From contig JBANSL010000006.1 in assembly GCA_037127255.1 (NCBI GenBank), positions 88,147,107 to 88,211,106 on the forward strand: a stretch of DNA of 64,000 nt. The letters are read 5' to 3'. This document shows, one piece after another, positions 1 to 11,257 of this stretch (positions within the stretch are counted from its first letter, which is position 1; the number at the start of each line of letters is the position of its first letter). The position numbers were made by a program, and so were the translations under genes. The notes under the pieces are model-generated. The model was not told the origin of the DNA. It did not search any database and was given only the letters and a program-made list of their open reading frames with translations. The DNA is from Persicaria tinctoria (taxonomy: Eukaryota; Streptophyta; Magnoliopsida; Caryophyllales; Polygonaceae).

Positions 1-102
1 TCATACTATTGGGGTTTTTACTCTCTTTGAATATGAGCTTGGGGAGTCATCATGTATCCATCATCTCCTTTGCTCATTGATTCATTTTCCTTTCAATGTC
101 AG

Positions 103-500
103 AAATATGAAGGTTATCCATCAGTATCAATGGTTGACTTTGCTTGTGATGCTAATGGATTTCCTATTTTAGTTGTGAGTAGTTTGGCTGTTCACGTAAA
201 GGTTTATCAATATTTTTGGTGTGCTTCTCTTCCTCGTATTTCTTTCAATGGTTGTTCACGGTGATGCAAGTTTTGTAAGTTTATAGTCCCTTTAATCAAT
301 TAAATTTTGAGAATTCTCTAAATTTTGATTGATGCTAACTTCCATTTCTATGTTGTCATTAGCTAATCATAAAACTGAATTTTATGCATATGCTTTTCAA
401 ACTGTAATGCAGGTCCCTGATGAAGATAGGGTTGATGCTCATAGTGTAAGCCATGCTTTTAAAGTAAGAGGATTTCATGATGCAAGCATCAGAGTGTAAG
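103..500 (+). pseudogene. Relic of an FMN-binding split-barrel (PNPOx-like) gene
   Basis: A likely exon at 103-195 follows a splice acceptor (ends AG at 102) and is followed by a GTAAAG donor at 196. It reads GYPSVSMVDFACDANGFPIL and then VVSSLAVH. That pattern is characteristic of the plant pyridoxamine-phosphate-oxidase-like / glutamyl-tRNA-reductase-binding split-barrel proteins, where this strand begins the FMN-binding barrel. At 248-272 a short HGDASFV piece matches the next conserved strand, but the segment that normally lies between is missing. A third piece from about 412 (VPDEDRVDAHS) fits loosely. No start or full-length frame is present in the window, so this is a fragment, possibly the end of a gene lying to the left. 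The family assignment is from remembered motif similarity and the later pieces are weak. Confidence 0.45.
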
Positions 501-1295
501 CGATGATTTGTTCAGACTATAGTTGGAATTAGTTGACCTACGGCTATTGTAATCTGATCAATTTGTTAATCATCTAGATTTAGGATTGTAAGCCAAAATG
601 AATACTTTGGTGTATTGAAGGGTTTTTTCTCTCATATTTTGGTGTTAATTGCATCAGAGTGTATTTCTAGCAGCATCAATAAAGAAAGTTATAGCAGCAT
701 CTTATTAACAATCTATTGCAAACCAAGATTCCTCTATTCAGATTTATAGAAATGTTCTTGGTTTAAAGTCTTTGAGTTTGAGTTGATGTTTTCGTTTGGC
801 ATAAACATGGTTTACTGGTTTATTTATAGTGAACGATGGATGTCATCTCCTGCACATCTTTTTTTTTTGCTTGATGTGGATAGCTTGTGTTCAAGTCGGG
901 TATGTCAATACATTCTCTACTGTGATTTATTCTTGTACTTTCATAAATTTGAAATCAGTTTAGGCATTCCCATAGCTCTTAGACATCACATCGATTTTCG
1001 TCGTCTCTTTTAATCCTGAACATTTAGAATAAAGGAATTTGTCAACTTAGAGTTTTGAACTTAGAAGACCTTGATATATGCATGTAGCAATGCCACCCCT
1101 TATGAATTTATGAGACTCGTGCTTGTAACCTCAATTAAACAAGTCTGAACTTTTGATTAAGTGATTGATCCCTTGCTTTATTTCTTTGATTGGAGCATCT
1201 GATTCATGTTCAGTGGTGCTAATGTAGCAGCCATGGTAATTGGTAGATCGTTCACAGCTTTTCCTCATGAAAATGAGTTGAAAAAATTCTAATTT
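501..1295. other. AT-rich spacer, no recognisable feature
   Basis: No ORF, splice pattern or repeat that I can support. The short open frame at 783-1013 has no family signature. Confidence 0.6.
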
Positions 1296-1311
1296 TGTAT
1301 GTATGTATGTA

Positions 1312-1367
<56 letters not shown>

Positions 1368-2321
1368 TGTATGTATGTATGTATGTATGTATGTATGTAT
1401 GTATGTATGTATGTATGTGTGTATGTGTGTGTGTGTGTGTGTGTGTGTCTGTATGTATGTATGTATGTATGTATGTATGTATGTATGTATGTATGTATGT
1501 ATGTATGTATGTATGTATGTATGTATGTATGTATGTATGTATGTATGTATGTATGTATGTATGTATGTATGTATGTATGTATGTATGTATGTATGTATGT
1601 ATGTATGTATGTATGTATGTATGTATGTATGTATGTATGTATGTATGTATGTATGTATGTATGTATGTATGTATGTATGTATGTATGTATGTATGTATGT
1701 ATGTATGTATGTATGTATGTATGTATGTATGTATGTATGTATGTATGTATGTATGTATGTATGTATGTATGTATGTATGTATGTATGTATGTATGTATGT
1801 ATGTATGTATGTATGTATGTATGTATGTATGTATGTATGTATGTATGTATGTATGTATGTATGTATGTATGTATGTATGTATGTATGTATGTATGTATGT
1901 ATGTATGTATGTATGTATGTATGTATGTATGTATGTATGTATGTATGTATGTATGTATGTATGTATGTATGTATGTATGTATGTATGTATGTATGTATGT
2001 ATGTATGTATGTATGTATGTATGTATGTATGTATGTATGTATGTATGTATGTATGTATGTATGTATGTATGTATGTATGTATGTATGTATGTATGTATGT
2101 ATGTATGTATGTATGTATGTATGTATGTATGTATGTATGTATGTATGTATGTATGTATGTATGTATGTATGTATGTATGTATGTATGTATGTATGTATGT
2201 ATGTATGTATGTATGTATGTATGTATGTATGTATGTATGTATGTATGTATGTATGTATGTATGTATGTATGTATGTATGTATGTATGTATGTATGTATGT
2301 ATGTATGTATGTATGTATGTA
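1296..2321. repeat. Very long (ATGT)n microsatellite with (GT)n blocks
   Basis: The tract opens with about five ATGT units, then a (GT)n run (about 1317-1365), (ATGT)n to about 1417, a second (GT)n run to about 1449, and then an uninterrupted (ATGT)n block from 1451 to 2321, roughly 218 units. The high purity suggests recent expansion. All open frames here (MYVC or YIHT repeats, on both strands) are products of the 4-base period and are not genes. The tract ends exactly where the left arm of the large inverted repeat begins. Confidence 0.98.
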
Positions 2322-2914
2322 TTGTCAAAGGGTTAACCCTTAATGGGAGCAAGTATCAAACGAAGCCTAATTTGTGACCTAAATACGAATTCCTCAAATT
2401 CAGAATCGTAGAACAGTAGAAAAGGGGGGAAACGAGAAAGAAGATACCTGATTTTGAAGAGGGGGAAGACGACGAGGGTGTGGAGGCCGTAGGAGAGGAG
2501 GATGTCGTCCTCAGAGACGCGGAGGACGCAAGAGAGCCAAGAGCTGCAACTGGAGGCGCTATGTTGAAGTTGAATAAGCAGAGGCGAAGAGGGAGAAGAA
2601 GGAGCATGAGAGGGAGAGGCCGAAGCATCTGAGTCGCCATGGTTGCGAGTTAGGGTGAAGGATCTGAGCCAGAGAAAACGTCCTGGCATTCGAGATCTAA
2701 AAGAGACGCGTGCCAGGGGCAAGCGAGAGGATGGAGAGGAAGAACTGATCGAAGAATGGGTTTTTTTGGGGCCGGTCCGCTTCTTTTCTTTTTTCTCTTT
2801 TTCCCGGTTCACACCGGTTTAGTTTTTTTTTTTTACAAAACCGGGAGGCGGGTGTTTTAGACCCCATTTTCACTTTAACAAATTTTTCATCTTAAGCCCC
2901 TTTTTCACTTTAAC
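2322..2914 (-). repeat. Left arm of a 593-bp inverted repeat
   Basis: The reverse complement of this segment matches 3249-3840 almost base for base; by eye I count about six substitutions and one homopolymer length change. It contains, on the minus strand, a short promoter-side segment, an ATG at 2640, a first exon to 2448 ending at a CAG/GTATCT donor, and the start of the intron. The arm starts immediately after the (ATGT)n tract and ends four bases before the second one. Confidence 0.95.
2448..2640 (-). CDS. Mirror copy of first exon, unrecognised gene
   Basis: This is the minus-strand copy of the exon at 3522-3714, with the same ATG, the same hydrophobic N-terminus (LPLMLLLLPLRL) and the same CAG/GTATCT donor, and at least one residue change (Cys for Ser about 20 residues in). 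Downstream of its intron start there is only microsatellite, so it cannot be completed by the exons that may follow the plus-strand copy. It is best seen as a duplicated, orphaned first exon. Any transcript from it would be antisense to nothing locally but would be complementary to the other arm if read through. Confidence 0.4.
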
Positions 2915-2917
2915 CTC

Positions 2918-2948
<31 letters not shown>

Positions 2949-3248
2949 TGTATGTATGTATGTATGTATGTATGTATGTATGTATGTATGTATGTATGTA
3001 TGTATGTATGTATGTATGTATGTATGTATGTATGTATGTATGTATGTATGTATGTATGTATGTATGTATGTATGTATGTATGTATGTATGTATGTATGTA
3101 TGTATGTATGTATGCATTACATACATACATGCATGCATGCATGCATGCATGCGTGCGTGCGTATGTATGTATGTATGTATGTATGTATGTATGTATGTAT
3201 GTATGTATGTATGTATGTATGTATGTATGTATGTATGTATGTATGTAT
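2915..3248. repeat. Microsatellite spacer between the inverted-repeat arms
   Basis: (ATGT)n runs from about 2919 to 3114. An interruption with GCATTACATACATAC, then (GCAT)n and (GCGT)n, follows, and (ATGT)n resumes to 3248. The interruption briefly reverses the strand of the repeat (TACA units). The spacer is therefore self-complementary in part as well as separating complementary arms. Confidence 0.95.
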
Positions 3249-3840
3249 GTTAAAGTGAAAAAGGGGCTTAAGATGAAAAATTTGTTAAAGTGAAAATGGG
3301 GTCTAAAACACCCGCGTCCCGGTTTTATAAAAAAAAAAACTAAACCGGTGTGAACCGGGAAAAAGAGAAAAAAGAAAAGAAGCGGACCGGCCCCAAAAAA
3401 ACCCATTCTTCGATCAGTTCTTCCTCTCCATCCTCTCGCTTGCCCCTGGCACGCGTCTCTCTTAGATCTCGAATGCCAGGACGTTTTTTCTGGCTCAGAT
3501 CCTTCACCCTAACTCGCAACCATGGCGACTCAGATGCTTCGGCCTCTCCCTCTCATGCTCCTTCTTCTCCCTCTTCGCCTCAGCTTATTCAACTTCAACA
3601 TAGCGCCTCCAGTTGCAGCTCTTGGCTCTCTTGCGTCCTCCGCGTCTCTGAGGACGACATCCTCCTCTCCTACGGCCTCCACACCCTCGTCGTCTTCCCC
3701 CTCTTCAAAATCAGGTATCTTCTTTCTCGTTTCCCCCCTTTTCTACTGTTCTACGATTCTGAATTTGAGGAATTCGTATTTAGGTCACAAATTAGGCTTC
3801 GTTTGATACTTGCTCCCATTAAGGGTTAACCCTTTGACAA
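3249..3840 (+). repeat. Right arm of the 593-bp inverted repeat
   Basis: This is the reverse complement of 2322-2914. The outer limit is sharp: both arms end at TTGTCAAAGGGTTAACCC, and beyond it the left side is microsatellite while the right side continues as gene-like sequence. The plus-strand arm is therefore the parental copy and the left arm the inverted duplicate. Confidence 0.95.
3522..3714 (+). CDS. First exon of an unrecognised gene, possible signal peptide
   Basis: The ATG at 3522 opens a frame starting MATQMLRPLPLMLLLLPLRL, a hydrophobic stretch that would fit a signal peptide or N-terminal anchor, followed by a Ser/Thr/Pro-rich segment. A good donor (CAG/GTATCT) closes the exon at 3714. 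Exon 2 is probably 4060-4113 (AG acceptor, GTGAGA donor) and joins in frame. A longer open frame in another phase (3350-3829) runs through the probable 5' UTR and intron and is likely a shadow. I do not recognise the protein family. Confidence 0.4.
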
Positions 3841-4059
3841 GGTCAATTTCTGTTTTCCTGTAATCCTCTCAATTCATGTCTATCGATTGGTTTGCTTGAT
3901 TTAGAGAATCATTGATTAGAATGGAAAATTTCATATTTCTTCTTCATTGTTGAAGAGAAGTACCTTTATTAGAAAATGGGATCATTTTTCTCACAAGCCA
4001 AATATTTGTTCTGAGCAAGCCATATTATGATCATATTAGGTTTATTTTTGTGATTGAAG

Positions 4060-5037
4060 GAGCTGTCACTATGACTAATGGATCTGGCATCAAACACAAT
4101 TCACAAACTGATGGTGAGAGATATTGTTCATGTGCCTACCTTTGTTTTCTTCTGAATATAAATTCTCTTAGTATTTAGTTTTCTGTTCTAGATAGTTGAA
4201 ATGTTGCATCTTTGTCCTTTGAGTTCATTTTTAGCAAACACGAGTTTCCCTCTAGAGACCTTGAAGCAACTCATGCCAAGGCCACACAGCTCGCAGGAGA
4301 AGCCGTCAGTGGCTGTTGCATCTCTTTCTTTCAATCCTTGCAGGCATATCTCCATGGCTTCAATCTCTCTTCAATTTCACATCATAATATCCTCTCGTTT
4401 TTAGTTCTGATCTTGGATTGTTCCTGAATTCTTAATCATTTTGAATTGTCGTTTTTCGATTTCTAGACTTCCATAAGCTTCTCGGAGAGATAATGAAAAA
4501 GATGATCAAGGCTTTGATCATGATGATGGGGAAGTTATTCCGTTAATAACAAGCACAGTCTCTCAAACATATACAATGTTGATCACATGCTTGATGACTC
4601 TGATGAGGGTGAAGAAGGTTCTAAAAACCTTGGATTGCAAAGGCTGCCATCGTATTATGATGACAAAAGTGCCCATAAAAGTAAGGATCTATACGAGCTT
4701 CTTTGTGTATGGCTTACTTTGTTAAATATGCCTAGGGAGTGCGAATATTATGAATCTGGATGTGATTTTGCTATTAGGTGTTTGCTGTGAATATGTATTT
4801 TAGACTTGACACTATTATTCCTTTTCATTTCCGATGTCAGTGCTTCTTTCTGTTCTAATCCAATATGCTAAAATACATTGTAGAAGAGCGGAACAATTGG
4901 TACCTGGCAAGACCAATGAATTCCAAAGGCAGAGAAAGAGAGCAGGATCAGGAAAGAGAAGAAATGAGTAGAATTAGAGACCATGAAAGCAAAGAGTGCC
5001 TTGAAAAGAGTATACTCTATCGATCAATAAACTTCTA
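4060..5037 (+). pseudogene. Probable downstream exons of the unrecognised gene
   Basis: Several pieces are bounded by plausible splice sites: 4060-4113, a segment from 4236 after TTTTTAG, an acidic Asp/Glu-rich segment around 4500-4680 (frame reading MLDDSDEGEEGSKNLG from 4587) ending near a GTAAGG donor, and a charged Arg/Glu/Asp-rich segment at about 4885-5037 (GREREQDQEREEMSRIRDHE) ending in a stop. I cannot join them into one frame with confidence and cannot name the family. The charged tail recalls nuclear, splicing-associated proteins, which is only a guess. The sequence stops at the CACTA end at 5046. Confidence 0.3.
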
Positions 5038-5045
5038 ATTCTAAT

Positions 5046-5330
5046 CACTAGTAGAAAAATGTGAATATAGCCTGCTACATATGAGGCCGGATGTTGGAAA
5101 TCCGGGGTCTAATACGCTTCAAAGTATTTATCTTTTTTTTTAAAAAATAATTATAGAGTATATAGCCCGGATATATGACACGCCCGGGTTAAATGCCATG
5201 GAAATTTCAACATATCTCAAATCAAATACCCCGTAGCTAAAATATCCGGGTTATTATCCTACTCTAATGACCCGGGCGTGTCATCAAGCCCCTAGGTCCG
5301 GCCTAATTTGTTCCCACTCCCTCAACCTTG
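5046..5330. repeat. Left subterminal repeat region of CACTA-1
   Basis: Repeated short GC-rich motifs (CCCGGAT, CCCGGGC, CCGGGTTA, CCGGGG) in both orientations lie in an otherwise AT-rich context. In CACTA elements such arrays bind the TNPA-type transposition protein. Here this is inferred from arrangement and from the matching array at the other end. Confidence 0.8.
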
Positions 5331-5696
5331 AAACAAAGCCCGTACTGACATCCGGACATAAATCTGATCCAAAAAAAAAACATCTGGGACATAAAAGGGG
5401 CGAAAAAGAAAAAAAAGAAGCGAAAAATCTGAAAATTGAAGCTTAGGGTTCACCGTCTTCACTCTTCACCATCTTCGCCCAAATTGAAACCAAATCGCAG
5501 ATGGAGATTCCCGGGACGATTACCCAAATTGAAACGAAATCCGAAGGTAGATCGATCGAGTTTTCCGTCCAAAAGTTCACCGTCTTCACATCTCTACCGA
5601 CCAGGTCCGTCCTCGCCTGCCGCCAAAGCTCGCTTGCTCTGAGAAGGGATCGAGACTACGCCTCTCGCCACCTCCCGTCGTCTCTCGGTCTCCTCT
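5331..5696 (+). other. CACTA-1 interior, probable captured 5' UTR / first-exon DNA
   Basis: The composition changes to CT-rich with repeated TCACCGTCTTCA and CAAATTGAAACC blocks. The same style of sequence resumes after the nested chromovirus (11029-11160, CCGTCTTCACCG and a splice-like GAGGTAAG near 11090). It looks like leader sequence of a captured plant gene. The open frames here are short and show no family signature. Confidence 0.4.
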
Positions 5697-6071
5697 TGAT
5701 GCAGGGCATCTGCATTCCCTTCCTCTTTTTGTAAGCGGCTAGCGCCTTACCTCATATAATAACCTCGAGACTCATCGTTTTGCTTCGGTGAACTGCGTTT
5801 CACTGCTTCTAGTGTTTACTCTGGTTTTTACATATTTTGGTTCGATCGAACCAGTTTTGTAACGGCCATAAAGCCTGACTCCGTCTCCCAAAAGGGGTAT
5901 CCAAAAAAACTGAACTTTGCCTTCTTCCCCAAACAACTCTCTTCACTATTTCATTGCAAATTGCTCGTTCGATTGGGGGTTTCTTCCTTATACCCACCGA
6001 TCCTCGACAATCTGCTACCAATTCCGGATCCTAGAGGTCCCCGATTGGTAAACCCGGGTTAACCCACATCA
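5697..6071 (+). repeat. 5' LTR of the chromovirus
   Basis: It runs from TGATGCAGGGC to ACCCACATCA. It is 375 bp, the same length as the 3' LTR, with five transition differences and no indels. Confidence 0.95.
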
Positions 6072-6072
6072 T

Positions 6073-6084
6073 TGGTATCAGAGC
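6073..6084 (+). other. Primer binding site (tRNA-iMet) of the chromovirus
   Basis: TGGTATCAGAGC lies one base after the 5' LTR and is complementary to the 3' end of plant initiator methionine tRNA. Confidence 0.92.
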
Positions 6085-6108
6085 CATCGACCTCTCGCCG
6101 CCGCTTCC

Positions 6109-9100
6109 ATGGCCGATGGAACTCGCCACTCCGCCGCTATACAGGAGGTGAACAAGCGAGTGGATGGAATCCAAGAATCGCTGCTCTCGTTCCAGGCCAA
6201 GAACGAACGCGACCTCGCGGAGATGAAGGAGATGCTCTCTGCACTTACCCACCGCCTTCGGCCTCCTGATGACCACGGACCTCCCGGAGGACATGGATCG
6301 ATCCTCTCAGATGCAAATGCGCCAGGATCGGGGAATTCCGAGCACTCAACGCCTCACGGTAACCCTAATTTTACCTCGTACGTACCTGCCGTAACCTCTA
6401 ACGGCGGATCTGCCCTTCCCGGAGGTTTGGTTTCCCGTTTATCTAAGTTTGATTTTCCGAAATTTGACGGGAGTGCTTTGCGTCCTTGGCTATATCAGTG
6501 TGAGCAATTTTTTGCCCTTGATAATACGGTGCCGGAGTATAGAGTGCGATTGGCTTCTTTGCATTTCACAGGTGATGCTCTTGAGTGGCATCATAATTAT
6601 ATTCGGGAAAGGAATTACCAATTTCCTTCATGGTCTGAATACGTGGTAGATATCTCTTCTAGATTTTGTGAGTTGATTGATGATCCGCTGGCTGAGTTGG
6701 TGGGAATCAGGTACAATGGGGATGCCGTCGCTTACCTCAAGGCGTTCGAGGGAGCCTTAACTAAACTCTCACTCTCCAAATCACATGCTCTCAGCATTTT
6801 CCTTGCTAATCTTAGCCCTCAGTTGCAGCTCCATGTGAGGCAATTTAACCCAACCTCAATCCATCAAGCAGCTAAGCTGGCCAGGCTGCAAGAGGGAATC
6901 ACTAAGCTCCCTTCGAGCCGTCCATACCAGACCCAACATTCATTAACCAAACACACAACCCCCCTTCTGCCAAAACCACCACAAAATTTCCCCACCCAAA
7001 CACGTCCAAACATTCCCAAGCAACTCCCAGAAAAACCCCATCGATCCCTTACCTCTGCCGAAATGCACGATCGAAGGTCCAAGGGACTTTGTTTTTTTTG
7101 CGATGAACCGTATACCCCAGGCCATCAGCTCAAGCATAAAACCGCTCAGGTTCATCTGATGGAGGGAGAGGACGTTGAGAGCGATGATGAGGCCCTCCCG
7201 GGTCAAGGAACTGTGCAAGTGGAGGAGCTGCCACAGGATACACTTTGCCACATCTCCATGAATGCTTTGACAGGGGTTCCTCAGTTCAATACCATGAAAG
7301 TCACTGGCTATTTTAGACAGCGGCCAATGACCATTCTCTTAGACTCCGGTAGCACCCATAACTTTCTTGATAAAGAAGTGGCGCGTGGGTTTGGTTGTAA
7401 GCTGGATAATATATTACCGTTATCAGTTTCAGTGGCTAATGGACAGCGATTGGGCACCAGTTTGGTCTGCAGGGACTTTGTTTGGCAAGTTAGAGGCCAT
7501 GATTTTTCTACTGACGTTATTCTCTTTCCACTTGGAGGTTGCGATTTGGTGCTCGGCATACAATGGTTAGCATCACTAGGTCCGATTTTATGGGACTTTA
7601 GTGAATTGAGAATGGAGTTTAAACTCAAGGGCAGGAAGCACGTCTGGCGTGGGTGTCCCAATGCCACTCAGAAGGTTGTTAGTAGCAACAGCCTCATTCG
7701 GGCTCTCCACGGCAACCCACAACTTGCCCTTTTGCAAGTCTGCACTTCCCAGCCCAAGCTTAACAACATTTCAGCTACTGAGGAGGATGGTAGTCACTCA
7801 GAGGATATCAACTCCATCCTGGAGGCCTTCGGTACAGTCCTTGAGGAACCCAAGAAGCTTCCTCCCTTCCGAGAGGGGTTTGATCATCGGATACCGTTGA
7901 TCTCCGGGGCCAATCCGATCAGCAAACGGCCTTACCGATACTCTGCTGAACAAAAGGATGCCATTGAAGCCATGGTAACTGAGATGCTTAATTCCGGGGT
8001 TATAAGGCCAAGTTCCAGCCCCTATGCTTCGCCCGTTGTCTTGGTGAAAAAGAAGGATAACACATGGCGGATGTGTGTAGATTACAGAGGCTTGAATAAT
8101 CAAACCATCAAAGATAAGTACCCTATTCCGTTATTGGATGACCTCTTGGATGAGTTAGGAGGGGCCTGCATCTTTTCCAAACTCGATCTCCGAGCCGGAT
8201 TCCATCAAATCAGAATGCATCCTCCTGACATTTTCAAGACCGCGTTCAAGACTCATTCGGGCCACTATGAGTATTTGGTGATGCCTTTCGGCCTCACCAA
8301 CGCACCGTGCACCTTCCAGGGTCTAATGAACCATGTTTTCAGGGAGCATTTGAGGCGCTTTGTCCTTGTGTTTTTTGATGACATCTTAATATATAGTGTT
8401 GACTGGCAAAATCATTTACATCATCTTGAGATTGTAATGCAGATCTTGCAGGAGCACCAACTCTATCTCAAGCCATCCAAATGCACCTTTGGTGCGACTA
8501 AAATTGAGTACCTCGGCCACTTTATTTCGTCATCAGGGGTGAGCACTAACCCTTCCAAAATCCAGGCCATTCTAGAGTGGCTATCTCCGATGACAGTCAA
8601 GCAGCTCAGAGGGTTTCTCGGGCTAGCCAATTACTATAGGCGGTTCGTGCGGAATTATGGAATGATTGCTCGTCCCCTCTCTGATTTATTGAAAAAGAAT
8701 GAGTTCAAGTGGTCTAACGCAGCTGAGGTTGCCTTCAAATCCCTGAAACGGAGCCTTTCTTCTACACCAGTGTTGGCTTTACCGGATCCGAACAAAACTT
8801 ATGTGGTGGAAACGGACGCCTCTGGCATTGGTATAGGAGCTGTTTTGATGCAGGATCACCACCCTATTGCCTTCATTAGTAGGAAGTTGAGTCCTAGGCA
8901 ACAGGCCTTATCGGTCTACGAGTGAGAGCTCCTGGCGGTAGTGTTTGTTGTGCAAAAATGGAGTGCTTACCTCACACACAAACACTTCATCATTCGGACT
9001 GACCAACGGAGCTTGAAGTTCATGCTCGAACAAGCCGTTACGACCCCTTTTCAGCACATGTGGGTGGCTAAGCTCCTTGGCTACAGCTATGAGATCCAGT

Positions 9101-10620
9101 ACAAACGGGGGAAGGAAAATGCTGCTGCTGATGCTCTCTCAAGGGTCACTCATTCGCAGCTTTTGCAAATCCATCTTACGGTGGGCAATCAGAATCTCCT
9201 GTAGAAGATAAAGGACTCTTGGATGGCTGATCCTCATACATGCAAACTTCTCTCAGAGATTCAGAAGGACCCCGCTAGTCATCCTAAGTTCTCTTGGGCT
9301 CAGGACGAATTGAGGAAGAACCACAAGCTAGTGGTTGGAGATGATAAAGAGCTGAAATCCCAACTCCTCAAGTGGCTCCATGATTCACCCATGGGGGGTC
9401 ATGCCGGTCGGGACTCCACTCTTCAGAGGGTCAAGCAACTCTTTTACTGGAAGGGCATGCACAAAGAAGTCCGGGATTATATTCGGAACTGTGCCACTTG
9501 TCAGCAGAACAAATATGATAGTTCTGCATCACCGGGTCTCCTTCAACCGCTACCGATCCCAAGCGGGATATGGGAAGATATAAGCCTCGACTTCGTCGAA
9601 GGTCTGCCCAGTTCGAAAGGCAAGCAAACGGTGCTGGTGGTGGTGGATCGCCTCAGCAAGTATGCTCACTTCTTAGCCCTCAAACACCCATATTCGGCCC
9701 TGGATGTAGCCCAATTGTACCTCGATCAGGTGTACAAGCTGCACGGATTTCCTCAGTCCATAGTTAGCGATCGAGACTCCATCTTCATCAGCGATGTTTG
9801 GCAGGAGTTGTTCAAACTGCAAGGGGTGAGCCTTAACTTGTCTTCCGCCTACCATCCCCAGAGCGATGGGCAAACGGAGGTTACCAACCGCACGCTCGAG
9901 ACATTCCTTCGGTGTATGTGTTCTGAAGCACCTCATACATGGGCCTCCTGGCTCCCGTTGGCTGAATTTTGGTACAACACCTCTTTCCATACCGCCATCA
10001 AGCTCACCCCCTTTGAGGTCGTGTATGGGCAGCCACCCCCTCTCCATCTTCCTTATCTACCTGGGGAAAGCAAGGTGCGAGAAGTCGATCGGAGCCTGCG
10101 AAAACGTGAAGAGGTGATAAACATGCTGAAGTTCCATTTGCAAAGGGCGCAACATCGAATGTCACAGTTATCTAATAAGAAACGAAGCGATCGGACTTTC
10201 AATGCAGGGGATTGGGTTTACTTGAAGCTTCAGCCCTATAGACAGCATACATTGAGGCCCCGTGGCTCGCAAAAACTGTCCCCTCGCTACTTTGGAACGT
10301 TCATGGTGACTGAGAAGATCGGCCAAGTTGCTTATCGGCTGCAGCTCCCACAGACAGCTAAAATCCACGACGTATTCCACGTGAGTCAGCTCAAGCTATG
10401 TCCCAACCCCTCCGATGTCACTCCCACTGACTTGCCGGGGTATTTACCCGACTTGGGCATTGATCATGAACCTGAGGCTGTCCTGGACCGCCGGTTCGTG
10501 CGTCGTGGAAATTCAGCAGCTACACAAGTCCTCATCAAGTGGAAAAACAGCCCGGCGGAAGAAGCAACATGGGAGTTCCTCGATCACCTCCGGCTGCGCT
10601 TCCCAAACTTCAATCCTTGA
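6109..10620 (+). pseudogene. gag-pol: Chromovirus gag-pol polyprotein, two in-frame stops
   Basis: One reading frame of 1504 codons is interrupted by TGA at 8923 and TAG at 9202. Order: capsid-type Gag (residues about 110-260, including WLYQCEQFF); a Cys/His knuckle-like segment near 325-340 (CFFCDEPYTPGH); a retropepsin with DSGST at residue 412; reverse transcriptase from about 605 with RPSSSPYASPVVLVKKKD and the catalytic pair Asp757-Asp758 in VFFDDILIYS; RNase H (ETDASGIGIGAVL) that carries both stops; integrase with an H2C2 zinc finger (GGHAGRD ... CATCQQNK) and DDE core (YHPQSDGQTE); and a C-terminal chromodomain-like part (VLIKWKNSPAEEATWE). The ATG at 6109, 38 bp after the LTR, is the natural start. 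Everything except the two stops looks intact. Confidence 0.95.
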
Positions 10621-10637
10621 GGACAAGGATTCTTCGA

Positions 10638-10645
10638 TGGGGGAG
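10638..10645 (+). other. Polypurine tract of the chromovirus
   Basis: TGGGGGAG lies just upstream of the 3' LTR, in the usual place for plus-strand priming. Confidence 0.85.
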
Positions 10646-10648
10646 TAC

Positions 10649-11023
10649 TGATGCAGGGCATCTGCATTCCCTTCCTCTTTTTGTAAGCGGCTAGCGCCTT
10701 ACCTCATATAATAACCTCGAGACTCATCATTTTGCTTCGGTGAACTGTGTTTCACTGCTTCTAGTGTTTACTCTGGTTTTTACATATTTTGGTTCGATCG
10801 AACCGGTTTTGTAACGGCTATAAAGCCTGACTCCGTCTCCCAAAAGGGGTATCCAAAAAAACTGAACTTTGCCTTCTTCCCCAAACAACTCTCTTCACTA
10901 TTTCATTGCAAATTGCTCGTTCGATTGGGGGTTTCTTCCTTATACCCACCGATCCTCGACAATCTGCTACCAATTCCGGATCCTAGAGGTCTCCGATTGG
11001 TAAACCCGGGTTAACCCACATCA
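10649..11023 (+). repeat. 3' LTR of the chromovirus
   Basis: It is 375 bp, begins TGATGCAGGGC and ends CACATCA, and is followed directly by the duplicated target CCTCT. Confidence 0.95.
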
Positions 11024-11257
11024 CCTCTCTCCGTCTTCACCGTTCATCTTCTGGAACGTCGCCATCTTCACCTCTGGCTGTCTCACCGAGGTAAGCTTGC
11101 CCTAACTCGGTCTTCCTCTCTCGCCTTCTCTCTTCCTATTCTTTTTCCCGTCAGCCTATTTGGTTTACATGTCCAAGGAGGATGGCAAGTTCAAATTTAT
11201 CCTAGTTAGTGTTAACTTCGTGACAGAGCTTGCACAAGTTCTCTTGTGTATATACAG

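Larger units (their letters stand above)
5697..11023 (+). mobile_element. Chromovirus-type Gypsy retrotransposon, Reina-like by size
   Basis: Two 375-bp LTRs, both TG...CA, bracket a tRNA-iMet primer site, a single gag-pol frame ending in a chromodomain-like segment, and a polypurine tract. The 5-bp duplication CCTCT flanks it perfectly (5692-5696 and 11024-11028). The LTRs differ at five positions by my count, all transitions, which indicates a fairly recent insertion. The compact size (5.3 kb), short LTRs and C-terminal chromodomain fit the Reina group of chromoviruses. The frame is broken by two stops, so the copy is probably inactive. Confidence 0.95.

Noticed and set aside
2330..2339. 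GGGTTAACCC palindrome as a transposon end shared with the chromovirus LTR
   Set aside because: The short palindrome is also in the LTR by chance. There is no terminal repeat or target duplication around the inverted-repeat arms.
1252..3293. Long ORFs of MYVC or YIHT repeats on both strands
   Set aside because: They are translations of the ATGT microsatellite, open in several frames at once, with no evidence of coding.
3350..3829. 159-aa ORF in both inverted-repeat arms
   Set aside because: It runs through the likely 5' UTR and past a good splice donor into the intron. The 3522 start in another frame fits better.
7308..7667. Antisense ORFs within the chromovirus gag-pol
   Set aside because: Shadows of the sense coding frame.
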